9,615 nucleotides of DNA, taken from assembly GCA_902782595.1 (NCBI GenBank), contig CACZNW010000201.1, positions 1-9,615 on the forward strand, in the 5' to 3' direction. Position 1 is the stretch's first letter. The number at the start of each line of letters is the position of its first letter. Below, piece after piece: positions 1 to 6,840 of this stretch. This DNA is from an uncultured Methanobrevibacter sp. Its GTDB lineage: Archaea > Methanobacteriota > Methanobacteria > Methanobacteriales > Methanobacteriaceae. The notes below the pieces were generated by a model that worked only from the letters and a program-made list of their open reading frames with translations, made no database searches and was not told the DNA's origin. The position numbers and the translations under genes are program-made.

Positions 1-510
1 AAATGACTTTATTTTTGTTGATGGCAATATAACTACTTTACAATATACATTTATAGATTTTGTTATTAATAAGTTTAGTGATTTAATTTCATTTAAAAAA
101 ATTGAATTATCAAAATCACCATCAAAATGCTCGGGTAACTTAATATCCAGAGAAACAATATCCAATTTTTCAATCATATCAATATTTTCCGGCAAAGTCC
201 CATTAGTTTCAAGTAAAATTTTTAGATTAAAATTTTTAGATACCTCAGAAATGAATTCAGGGTACAAACTTGGTTCACCTCCAGTAAATGAAATTGTTCC
301 ACAATCAGGAGTCAGCAATTTTTCAATGCTCTCAGCGACTTCGCCAGGAGTCATTAGAGTCCCTGATTTTTCGGATTTACTATCACTGGTGTCACAGTAA
401 CTGCAGTTGAGATTGCATCCTGCAAATCTTACAAAAATCTGTCTTTCACCTATTAAAAGACCTTCACCCTGAAATGAAGAAAATATTTCAATAATCGGAG
501 CTTTAATCAT
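1..510 (-). CDS. queE: 7-carboxy-7-deazaguanine synthase QueE, C-terminus cut by window edge
   Basis: Radical SAM enzyme that converts 6-carboxy-tetrahydropterin to 7-carboxy-7-deazaguanine, a step towards archaeosine in archaeal tRNA. I translated this frame by hand: it opens with ATG at 510 and stays open to position 1, giving the first 170 residues. The family is usually about 210-250 residues, so the C-terminus lies beyond the left edge. Visible motifs are an N-terminal FSSFQGEG segment (residues 10-17), the CX3CX2C iron-sulfur cluster motif (C32, C36, C39, in GCNLNCSYCDT) and the SAM-binding GGEP motif (77-80). The start codon overlaps the stop of queD as ATGA (507-510), so the two are translationally coupled. 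All catalytic cysteines are present and the visible part looks intact. The assignment is firm. Use for tRNA rather than DNA modification is inferred from the organism type and neighbours. Confidence 0.95.
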   Translation of the reverse strand, partial: MIKAPIIEIFSSFQGEGLLIGERQIFVRFAGCNLNCSYCDTSDSKSEKSGTLMTPGEVAESIEKLLTPDCGTISFTGGEPSLYPEFISEVSKNFNLKILLETNGTLPENIDMIEKLDIVSLDIKLPEHFDGDFDNSIFLNEIKSLNLLITKSINVYCKVVILPSTKIKSF

Positions 511-1025
511 AATTCTTTCCTGTATTCAGCTCCCTGGCCGATTCCCTCATTAACACAAACCGCCACATATTCCAGACTGCCATATGTTTCGGATAATTTC
601 CGAGCCAGAGTTTCTGCGAAAAATCTGGACAGTTCCTCTGCTGAAGTATAAGGCAGCGGCAGAAATACACAGTCCACACCTGGAAGAGAATAACCCTTAC
701 CGTTGACCTTGAAGTGAACCGTATGCCGTTTTTTTAAGCTGAAAATTGAATCCTTTTTCTTGTCGAAATCCTTGAATTCAATTAAATCATTATAAACGGG
801 AATCAATAACCTGTGGTCCAGTTCATCACAGATTGCTTTTGTATAACCTTTAACATCTTTAAAATCCACAACAAACTGAAACTCCCCTGACCTCTCGCCT
901 TCAATTTCAACGTCGACAAAATAGGAATGTCCATGGATATAACCGCAGGACTCATGGCCGGGAATCATATGTGCAGAAGAGAATCTTAAATTTGATTGAA
1001 TGCCATTTACTAAAATCTTCATCAT
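507..1025 (-). CDS. queD: 6-carboxy-5,6,7,8-tetrahydropterin synthase (QueD/6-pyruvoyl-tetrahydropterin synthase family)
   Basis: Zinc enzyme of the PTPS/QueD fold that turns dihydroneopterin triphosphate into 6-carboxy-tetrahydropterin, the substrate of the adjacent QueE. It has 172 residues. The zinc ligands are H19 (in FSSAH) and H31 and H33 (in HGHSY), the candidate catalytic cysteine is C27 (in HESCGYIHGH), and the downstream Asp-His pair is D70/H71 (DELDHRLLIP). A conserved glutamate is E160 (VNEGIGQGAEY). A lysine-rich insert at about 84-112 makes it longer than typical bacterial QueD (about 120 residues); a longer form is common in archaeal members. Two tandem ATGs lie at 1025 and 1022. 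The first is used here because it forms an ATGA overlap with the stop of the upstream DUF366 gene. It is the middle gene of the operon. Confidence 0.93.
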   Translation of the reverse strand: MMKILVNGIQSNLRFSSAHMIPGHESCGYIHGHSYFVDVEIEGERSGEFQFVVDFKDVKGYTKAICDELDHRLLIPVYNDLIEFKDFDKKKDSIFSLKKRHTVHFKVNGKGYSLPGVDCVFLPLPYTSAEELSRFFAETLARKLSETYGSLEYVAVCVNEGIGQGAEYRKEL

Positions 1026-1612
1026 AACACCTTGGTTTTGCTTATATCATTTTCAATTGTTTCCAGCTCGTCGATGAATCTGGAAACGGTTTTATCAATT
1101 AATTCCATTAAATTGCTTTCATTAAAAACCTGTTGACCGTTCAGTCTAATATCATATAAACCTATTGTTTCAACATCACTTGGAGTTCCCTTATCTTCAA
1201 GATTAAGGGCAAAATGAATTTTTGATGAACTTAAAGAAATGCTTGCTATTGAAATGGATAATTTTGAGCCGTCTACGAAAATGTCATCACCTTCACGAGT
1301 GGTGGAAACTCCGTATTCAAATAGGATTTCTCTAAAAATCATTACAAGAAGCCTTTGCCTTAAATAGGCAATCCTTATGTTGGGAGGCTGCTGGTCGAAA
1401 AATTCACATATGAAATTAACCATATAATCTGATTTGATTTCAAGACCCACATCGGCGAAATCCTTTAAATTATCGGGAATTATGTTTACCGGACCTATCC
1501 ATGTTATAACGGATGACCCGTAAATTCCGAATTCCCGGAATGCCCATGAAGGGTCAATCTGACTTCCGTCATATTCAAAAATATCATCAATATGTTTATG
1601 AGTGATTGTCAT
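1022..1612 (-). CDS. DUF366 family protein, archaeosine-operon associated
   Basis: This 196-residue protein matches my memory of DUF366, an archaeal family of unknown function in methanogens. Recognisable stretches are the N-terminal THKHIDDIFEYDGSQIDPSWAF (residues 4-25), GLEIKSDYMVNF (56-67), YLRQRLLVMI (83-92) and the C-terminal ISKTKVL. There is no signal peptide or membrane segment, so it is probably cytosolic. It is the first gene of an operon with queD and queE, and its stop overlaps the queD start as ATGA, which implies coordinated translation and a role connected with 7-deazaguanine or archaeosine metabolism. That role is inferred from context, and no catalytic motif is recognised. 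The start at ATG 1612 is preceded by a weak AGGT (about 1619-1622). The family call is fairly sure; the function is unknown. Confidence 0.85.
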   Translation of the reverse strand: MTITHKHIDDIFEYDGSQIDPSWAFREFGIYGSSVITWIGPVNIIPDNLKDFADVGLEIKSDYMVNFICEFFDQQPPNIRIAYLRQRLLVMIFREILFEYGVSTTREGDDIFVDGSKLSISIASISLSSSKIHFALNLEDKGTPSDVETIGLYDIRLNGQQVFNESNLMELIDKTVSRFIDELETIENDISKTKVL

Positions 1613-1636
1613 GATAAAACCTATAAAATTAAATTA

Positions 1637-1650
1637 CCTATTAATATTTA
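1637..1650 (-). promoter_or_regulatory. Candidate proximal TATA box for the DUF366-queD-queE operon
   Basis: On the minus strand the sequence reads TAAATATTAATAGG, an archaeal TATA-like element. Its centre is about 33 nt upstream of the DUF366 ATG, which would give a leader of about 10 nt. No clear purine-rich BRE precedes it. It competes with the stronger-looking candidate at 1789-1798. Confidence 0.3.
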
Positions 1651-1695
1651 GTTGAGGACATTAAAAAAAGTATCGATGAAATATGATTTGATGTA

Positions 1696-1749
1696 GCATC
1701 ATCCGATATCAGCCAAACTGAATATATAGGAGAAATTATCATATGATGC
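1696..1749 (-). other. Inverted repeats in the presumed operon leader
   Basis: Seven-base arms GCATCAT (1696-1702) and ATGATGC (1743-1749) are perfect inverted repeats separated by 40 nt. The 10-bp palindrome ATCATATGAT (1738-1747) overlaps the outer arm. A short GATG/CATC hairpin (1690-1700) overlaps the other arm, so two alternative foldings are possible. If transcription starts at the distal promoter, this would be a structured 5' leader of the archaeosine operon. Confidence 0.35.
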
Positions 1750-1788
1750 CTTCATCCCATCAGCCCATATTGCTTCTGTTTGTACAAG

Positions 1789-1798
1789 TATTTATATG
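1789..1798 (-). promoter_or_regulatory. Candidate distal TATA box with adjacent palindrome
   Basis: The minus strand reads CATATAAATA, close to the archaeal TATA consensus. Transcription would start near 1768, leaving a leader of about 155 nt before DUF366. The 8-bp palindrome TTGTACAA (1780-1787) lies directly downstream of the TATA box, where an archaeal repressor could bind. The operator role is speculative. Confidence 0.4.
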
Positions 1799-1810
1799 AG
1801 CTATTATCAA

Positions 1811-1829
1811 TTTAAACCTGTTTAAACCT
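1811..1829. repeat. Tandem TTTAAACC direct repeat downstream of the pRiA4b-like gene
   Basis: Two adjacent copies of TTTAAACCT/G (1811-1820 and 1821-1829) lie about 30-45 nt beyond the stop of the minus-strand pRiA4b-like gene. They create the palindrome GTTTAAAC at the junction. This could contribute to transcription termination of the helicase operon or to the upstream region of the next operon. It is short and could be chance in AT-rich DNA. Confidence 0.3.
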
Positions 1830-1856
1830 TTAATAACTGTAATTGAGTGTTTAAAT

Positions 1857-2435
1857 TTATTTTAATGACAATACCCTTACTGGGTCATTTAATCGAATTC
1901 TTGAGCCTATTTCATATTTTTCTTCGAAATCCATCATTTCCAGATGATGTTTCTTCATACCATAGTCATCCAAAACATTCTCCACATCTTCACCGTCATT
2001 AATGGCCTGCATTATCTCATCAAAGACAAAAACTCCACCCATATCATCCATAGGATTATATTTGCCTTTATAATCAGTTAAAAGAGCTGTTTTATTTTTA
2101 TAGTTTGTATCTTCCATTTTGTACACTATAATCTCCCAGCCGTCTCCAAAATCATACTCATAAATTGCAACAATGTTTTCATCAAACACTTCACTGACTT
2201 TAACATCAAAAGCCTCATCATAATCAATGGTTCTTGCAATATCCTCCATATTTACTTCATCCACATCAGGGCTCTGATTGGGAATTCTGAATTCCCACAT
2301 GTGACTTCCGTAAAATCCGAACAGCCTTTGAATAATATAATGGAGTCTTTCAAAAGTTATATTGTCCGGCATTTCAACTTCTCTCCAGGTTTCTGTCTGA
2401 CTATACAATATCAGTCTAATTTTATATCCACTCAT
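1857..2435 (-). CDS. Plasmid pRiA4b ORF-3-like family protein
   Basis: A 192-residue protein of the pRiA4b ORF-3 family (PF07929; also described as the IS1096 TnpR-like passenger family), whose molecular function is not established. Typical features are the N-terminal strand and Trp (IRLILYSQTETWREV, W17), the LHYIIQRLFGF segment (31-41), the hallmark YEYDFGDGW (92-100) and a degenerate acidic PMDDMGG (128-134) where many relatives have CPPEDVGG. Two usual residues are missing: the His after FGDxW (here Ile102) and the Cys before PPED. The start at ATG 2435 has a good ribosome binding site, AAGGAGATCA, a few bases upstream. It is the last gene of the helicase operon, 18 nt after the DUF6398 stop. 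The family call is strong. A role linked to the helicase is inferred. Confidence 0.85.
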   Translation of the reverse strand: MSGYKIRLILYSQTETWREVEMPDNITFERLHYIIQRLFGFYGSHMWEFRIPNQSPDVDEVNMEDIARTIDYDEAFDVKVSEVFDENIVAIYEYDFGDGWEIIVYKMEDTNYKNKTALLTDYKGKYNPMDDMGGVFVFDEIMQAINDGEDVENVLDDYGMKKHHLEMMDFEEKYEIGSRIRLNDPVRVLSLK

Positions 2436-2453
2436 AGTATGATCTCCTTAATT

Positions 2454-3332
2454 TTAATATATATCAAATTGCAGATTACTCAATGCATGATGTATGATTG
2501 TTAGTGAAACAAAAAAATCATCTACATGAGGATTAATTACCATTCCTTCAAAATTATCATTGTCCAAATAATTCAGGATTTCAATGAACTTCCAGGAAAC
2601 AGGTCCGATATTTCCTCCTTCAAATTCCAGATTATATTCATCCATACTGGTAAATGCAGGAATCAGAACTCCTCCATTTTCACTGCCGAGCATTAATAAC
2701 CCCGCACCACATGCAGGGGAAATGAATGTTGCCCTACACAGTTCATATGCCAAATCATCAATCAGCGCCTCATCAATAAATTCACCGTCAGAGTCGAATA
2801 TGTCACGAATTATTTTTCGTATTTTATTGTTTTCAATGTCATGAATAGACGGTCTCTGTCTAAACGTCTCCCTTACAAGATTTCCCGCACTTCTGATTGT
2901 TGACATCCTCATGGCCCCTTCAAGAGTTTTAATCTGACTTAAATCTCCACCCAAATTGGATAAATCCAAGCTTAGTATCAAATCTGTTGAAAATTCTTTA
3001 TTTCCCAGATTCAAATGCAGCAATCCTCTTAAATCACGTGCCTTATTGGCTGCGGTGGATTTTTTAGTTCCAAAATAATTGCATATATCATCAGCTGATG
3101 CATAGGGTTCGAATGAATCGTCGAATACGAAATTCAATTGAGCAATAGTATATACAATCCCGCTTGCCCAGTTTTCAAGTTTTCCACGTTTAAATGGAAC
3201 TTCAACTTTGCGACCCAATTTATTAACAAGTTTTACGCATAAATTAGTCAGTTCCTCGTCCAGATATTCTTCACCAAAACCTGAAACCATTTCAATTAAT
3301 TTTTCCTGTTTGATTTTAAGTTTTTCATCCAT
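2454..3332 (-). CDS. DUF6398-like protein with helix-turn-helix-like segment
   Basis: A 292-residue protein. Residues about 5-115 match the DUF6398 pattern as I remember it: an acidic helix (LIEMVSGFGEEYLDEELTNL), KLVNKLGRK, a basic-aromatic FKRGKLENWASGIVYTIAQLNFVFD block (about 48-72), then a helix-turn-helix-like stretch (ADDICNYFGTKKSTAANKARDL, about 80-101) ending in GLLHL. The second part suggests sequence-specific nucleic acid binding, which is inference. The C-terminal half (about 135-292) is not recognised. It has no transmembrane segment or obvious catalytic motif. The start at ATG 3332 follows the ribosome binding site AAAGGAGTG, and the helicase stop lies only 15 nt upstream, so it is clearly in the helicase operon. 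The family assignment rests on recalled conservation, not on a search. Confidence 0.75.
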   Translation of the reverse strand: MDEKLKIKQEKLIEMVSGFGEEYLDEELTNLCVKLVNKLGRKVEVPFKRGKLENWASGIVYTIAQLNFVFDDSFEPYASADDICNYFGTKKSTAANKARDLRGLLHLNLGNKEFSTDLILSLDLSNLGGDLSQIKTLEGAMRMSTIRSAGNLVRETFRQRPSIHDIENNKIRKIIRDIFDSDGEFIDEALIDDLAYELCRATFISPACGAGLLMLGSENGGVLIPAFTSMDEYNLEFEGGNIGPVSWKFIEILNYLDNDNFEGMVINPHVDDFFVSLTIIHHALSNLQFDIY

Positions 3333-3347
3333 TAGCTACACTCCTTT

Positions 3348-6300
3348 TTATCTTAAAGCAAGCATCTCCTTCAATTCGTCATCACTCATTTCGGTGATGA
3401 AAGTTTCCTCACTGTCAATGGCTTTGCCGGCCAGTTCCAGTTTGTTTTTAATCATCAAATCAATATTTTCCTCAAGAGTTCCCTTTGTTATTAATCTATA
3501 TACCATGACATCCTTTTTCTGACCTATACGATACACCCTGTCGGTTGCCTGATTTTCAACAGCAGGATTCCACCACAGGTCATAGTGAATAACGTTTTGA
3601 GCGGAGGTGAGATTCAATCCGACACCACCCGTTTTAAGTGTTGAAATCAAAACCGGATAGTCTGGATTATTCTGAAAGTTATCGATAATCCCCTCACGGG
3701 ATTTCATTGAACATGACCCATGTAAAAACAGAGTATTGCATTTAAATTTCTCTAAAATAACCTTTTCAAGAATCTCGCCCATTTCAACATACTGGGTGAA
3801 TATGATGACCTTTTCATCCATATCCAGGATATTGTCAAGAATCTCCACCAGCAGGGCAAGCTTACCTGAATCATCGGCACTGATTCTGTCAGATTTCAGA
3901 TACTGTGAGGGGTGATTGCAGACCTGCTTTAAATGAGTTATTAATTTAAGAATCTTACCTTTTCTATTAATACCTTTCAATCCCTCCAAATCATTTAAAA
4001 TATCATCCATAACCTCACGATAGAGTCCTATTTGCTTATCAGATAATTCACAGTAGATATCATTGACATTCTTTTCAGGCAAATCGCTGATTATCTCCTC
4101 ATCACTTTTAAGTCTTCTAAGGATAAAGGGTTTTGTGATTTTTTTAAGGTTATCCAGAGACTTGCCGGAGGAATTTTTCACAATAGGCACTACAAAATCC
4201 TTATTGAATTTTGTACGGGAGCCCAGATAACCCTCATTTGTAAAATCAAAAATCGACCAGTAGTCAAGCAATTTATTTTCTATGGGAGTACCCGTTAAGG
4301 CGATTCTGTTAAAAGCATTAATTGTTTTAATCGCCTTTGTTTGCATGGCATTCGGATTTTTGATATTTTGCGCCTCATCAACGACGCATAAAAACCATGA
4401 CCTCTCATTGAATGTTTCAAAGTCTGTTCTAATCATTCCAAATGAAGTCAGTACAATGTCAACGTCCTCATCAGGCAATGTCCGGTTGTTTCCGTAATAC
4501 AGTGAATATGTTAATGATGGAGCGAATTTAGTTATTTCCTGCTGCCAGTTGGCAATCAGAGTTGTCGGAGCGATGATTAAAACTCCCTGATTATTTAACT
4601 TGCCGGTTTCCTTTAGGTATAAAATACATGCCAGAACCTGAATGGTTTTTCCAAGACCCATATCGTCAGCAAGAATTGAACCGAACCCGGCATTGATATT
4701 TTGAAGCAGCCATGAAACGCCGACTTCCTGATAATGTCTTAGTTCACCGTTCAAACCATCAATATCGCCAACAATACGTGATTCTTCGGTCAACTCCTTG
4801 AGCTTGCTGTCGGCTTCAAACTTGAGATTTCGGTAACGCTCCATAAGGGAAATCTGAAGCAGTTCATTGGTTTCAAGATTCCTTGGTAAAAAGAAAATGT
4901 TTCCCTGAAAAACGTTAATCCTGTGCTTGTCAACAGAATAATAGTTGTCATTGATTTTTACAAGAGAATCAAGATGTTTATAAATCCTGTTGAATTCATC
5001 GATGGAAATGGTATCATCACCAATCATCACTCTCCATTCATAATTTTTCAGATTATTGAAATTGAATGATTCCTCACCCATTGTCAAATCCAGTTTCAGC
5101 TTTAATTTCACATCCCGAATCTCAAACAGTATTTCATAAGTGATATTGAGATATTTAAGTAAAGGTTCTATCTTATTTTTAAATATCCTATAATCATCAT
5201 AGTCCAAAAAGATTCTTTCACACAACCGATTATCAATTTCAAACTCCGTAAACAGATCATAGATGTTTTTGACAAATCTCAATTCATCCCATTCGGCGTC
5301 ATCAAGGCTTTTAAGCTCGCCACCATTATCAATTTTAAGTTCCAAAAAAATTCCCTCATCTGAATCGTCCAATACCATATGATAGCGGAAATCGCTTTCA
5401 TCCATTTCAAAAACCGATATCTTTTGGGCGGCATTTCTCAGCAGTTCCCCTGAAGTTGACATTTCCAAAGGCTCACCGAAAAACAGCTGATACATGGGTT
5501 TTTTGAAATAACTTTTAAATTTAAAGGCACCGTATCTTTCAATATAATATTCAATGAAACCTTTCATGATTAGGCTGACAGCTATTATAACCTGATTTTG
5601 TCTGGAAATTTTTCTGCGGTTATATGTTATCAAATCATCGGGACAACCTTCACAATACTGTGAGCACTCCTCCAAAATGTCTCCCCTGTAAAATGAGGGA
5701 ATCCATCTGACAGTATAGTTAAAATTATCCAACTTAAAGATTTGCGGGACAATGGCTCCCATCTGGAGTAATGAGAATGTCCACATCAGCAAGTCGAGAA
5801 AATAGGAAAGATGGTAATCAAACGTTGTCGTATCCGGAAACTGACTCATTTCCATAAGATAGGCAAATAATGATTTGGGATTTTTAATATATCCCAAATG
5901 AGACATTTCATAATTGGAATCAATGTTGAATGAAATATTTTCAGGATTATCCCATTTCTTTTTAAACAGCTCAAGTAAATCTTTCCTATAGAAATTAGGA
6001 CTTTTGAAATGTTTAAACTTGATGTATTCCCTATAATCAGGATTTCCTACAATTTTCATCAGTTCGTCGTTCAGCAGCTTAAACACAACTGTGTATATTG
6101 CATCCAGTTTCAGAGAACTGGAGCCTATATCCCTTAAAAAAATACTGTTTACATCGTTCAGGTCGGCCGAATCGAAATCCCTGTCCCTGAAATTATGTGA
6201 AAATATTTCATCAATGAATTTGATATGGATGAAATCCTGCTTTTTAAAATCAAGACCTCTAAGCATCAATATGAGAACCTGATTTTCATCCATCAGCCTG

Positions 6301-6680
6301 CTTAAAACCTGAAGCAGATAAATAACATCCTCACAAACTCCAAATTCTTCGCCGCAGGAACATTTCACCGAGAAATCATCGGGACTTTCAGGGAAAATAT
6401 TAACCTCACCATCAAGAAGTTCTGTTGGGAAAACATTGTTTGACAGTTTATATGAAACAGCAGGTTTTTTAATTATTTCATTGAGTTCGGCTTTTTCATC
6501 TTTGCTGAATTTTTTAAATCTGATTTCACAGTGATTCTGATTGTCTCCGTCAAGTATTTCTGCACTGACAGCATTATTTTCTATTTTTAAATCACTGACC
6601 TTATCAGATTTAGTTAATACATTCACAAATCCAGTGCTTTTGTAATATTTCCGAATTAACTTCTCAAACCAATTATTCAT
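3348..6680 (-). CDS. SNF2-family DEAD/DEAH-box helicase with degenerate SWIM finger
   Basis: Large ATP-dependent DNA translocase of the bacterial/archaeal HepA-like SNF2 branch, 1110 residues from ATG 6680. In order: a SWIM-type N-terminal domain (about 18-145) with cysteines C107, C109 and C116; a middle region (about 270-345) resembling the bacterial SNF2-associated domain (LLQMGAIVPQIF, then VRWIPSF); then the two RecA-like lobes (about 645-1090). Motor motifs are ADDMGLGKT (Walker A, about 671-679), DEAQ (768-771), LTGTPIENK (about 795-803), STLKTGGVGLNLT (about 1013-1025) and QATDRVYRIGQ (1044-1054). All motor motifs are intact, so it should be an active ATPase. The SWIM finger has Asp at the usual His position. 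A TTG 9 nt further upstream is in frame, but ATG 6680 fits the weak AGGT site at about 6690 better. It is the first gene of a three-gene operon. The cellular role is unknown. Confidence 0.93.
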   Translation of the reverse strand: MNNWFEKLIRKYYKSTGFVNVLTKSDKVSDLKIENNAVSAEILDGDNQNHCEIRFKKFSKDEKAELNEIIKKPAVSYKLSNNVFPTELLDGEVNIFPESPDDFSVKCSCGEEFGVCEDVIYLLQVLSRLMDENQVLILMLRGLDFKKQDFIHIKFIDEIFSHNFRDRDFDSADLNDVNSIFLRDIGSSSLKLDAIYTVVFKLLNDELMKIVGNPDYREYIKFKHFKSPNFYRKDLLELFKKKWDNPENISFNIDSNYEMSHLGYIKNPKSLFAYLMEMSQFPDTTTFDYHLSYFLDLLMWTFSLLQMGAIVPQIFKLDNFNYTVRWIPSFYRGDILEECSQYCEGCPDDLITYNRRKISRQNQVIIAVSLIMKGFIEYYIERYGAFKFKSYFKKPMYQLFFGEPLEMSTSGELLRNAAQKISVFEMDESDFRYHMVLDDSDEGIFLELKIDNGGELKSLDDAEWDELRFVKNIYDLFTEFEIDNRLCERIFLDYDDYRIFKNKIEPLLKYLNITYEILFEIRDVKLKLKLDLTMGEESFNFNNLKNYEWRVMIGDDTISIDEFNRIYKHLDSLVKINDNYYSVDKHRINVFQGNIFFLPRNLETNELLQISLMERYRNLKFEADSKLKELTEESRIVGDIDGLNGELRHYQEVGVSWLLQNINAGFGSILADDMGLGKTIQVLACILYLKETGKLNNQGVLIIAPTTLIANWQQEITKFAPSLTYSLYYGNNRTLPDEDVDIVLTSFGMIRTDFETFNERSWFLCVVDEAQNIKNPNAMQTKAIKTINAFNRIALTGTPIENKLLDYWSIFDFTNEGYLGSRTKFNKDFVVPIVKNSSGKSLDNLKKITKPFILRRLKSDEEIISDLPEKNVNDIYCELSDKQIGLYREVMDDILNDLEGLKGINRKGKILKLITHLKQVCNHPSQYLKSDRISADDSGKLALLVEILDNILDMDEKVIIFTQYVEMGEILEKVILEKFKCNTLFLHGSCSMKSREGIIDNFQNNPDYPVLISTLKTGGVGLNLTSAQNVIHYDLWWNPAVENQATDRVYRIGQKKDVMVYRLITKGTLEENIDLMIKNKLELAGKAIDSEETFITEMSDDELKEMLALR

Positions 6681-6762
6681 AGAATTCAAAACCTGTCAAA
6701 TAGATTTAAATGAAGATTATTTAACATCCCCAAAATAAAAACTAATCATATATTGCAGTTAA

Positions 6763-6776
6763 TATTATATAAAAAT
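6763..6776 (-). promoter_or_regulatory. Candidate TATA box for the helicase operon
   Basis: The minus strand reads TTTTTATATAATAT here, a TATA-like element that would start transcription near 6741 and give a leader of about 60 nt before ATG 6680. A second AT-rich element (TTTAAATC, about 6703-6710) closer to the gene would give an almost leaderless transcript. Neither has a convincing purine-rich BRE. Confidence 0.35.
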
Positions 6777-6793
6777 TAGCAGTATTGAAATAA

Positions 6794-6803
6794 CATATAT
6801 AAG
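6794..6803 (+). promoter_or_regulatory. TATA box of the nucleotidyltransferase gene
   Basis: CATATATAAG preceded by GAAATAA forms a plausible BRE/TATA element. It predicts a start near 6825, just ahead of the AGGAG ribosome binding site (6827-6831), which lies 9 nt before ATG 6841. It is divergent from the helicase operon promoter within a 160-bp intergenic region. Confidence 0.5.
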
Positions 6804-6840
6804 AAAATTTAAACAAAATAACAATTAGGAGTTAATTAAA

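Noticed and set aside
1680..1750. C/D-box small RNA in the gap before DUF366
   Set aside because: TGATG-like and CTGA-like words occur on both strands, but no set of C, D', C' and D boxes has the proper sequence and spacing.
2301..4497. Several plus-strand open frames of 60-104 codons inside the helicase operon
   Set aside because: They lie opposite well-supported minus-strand genes, lack ribosome binding sites and show no recognisable domains; they are antisense shadows.
507..6680. A DNA 7-deazaguanine modification (Dpd-like) system, since queD, queE and an SNF2 helicase are close together
   Set aside because: The helicase operon and the que operon are separated by a 244-bp gap with their own promoter, no DpdA/transglycosylase or DpdB-like gene is visible, and DUF366 points to tRNA archaeosine instead.
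6681..6689. TTG at 6689 as the helicase start, adding three residues
   Set aside because: The AGGT motif would be only about 1-2 nt from TTG, whereas ATG 6680 has a workable though weak spacing, so ATG is preferred.
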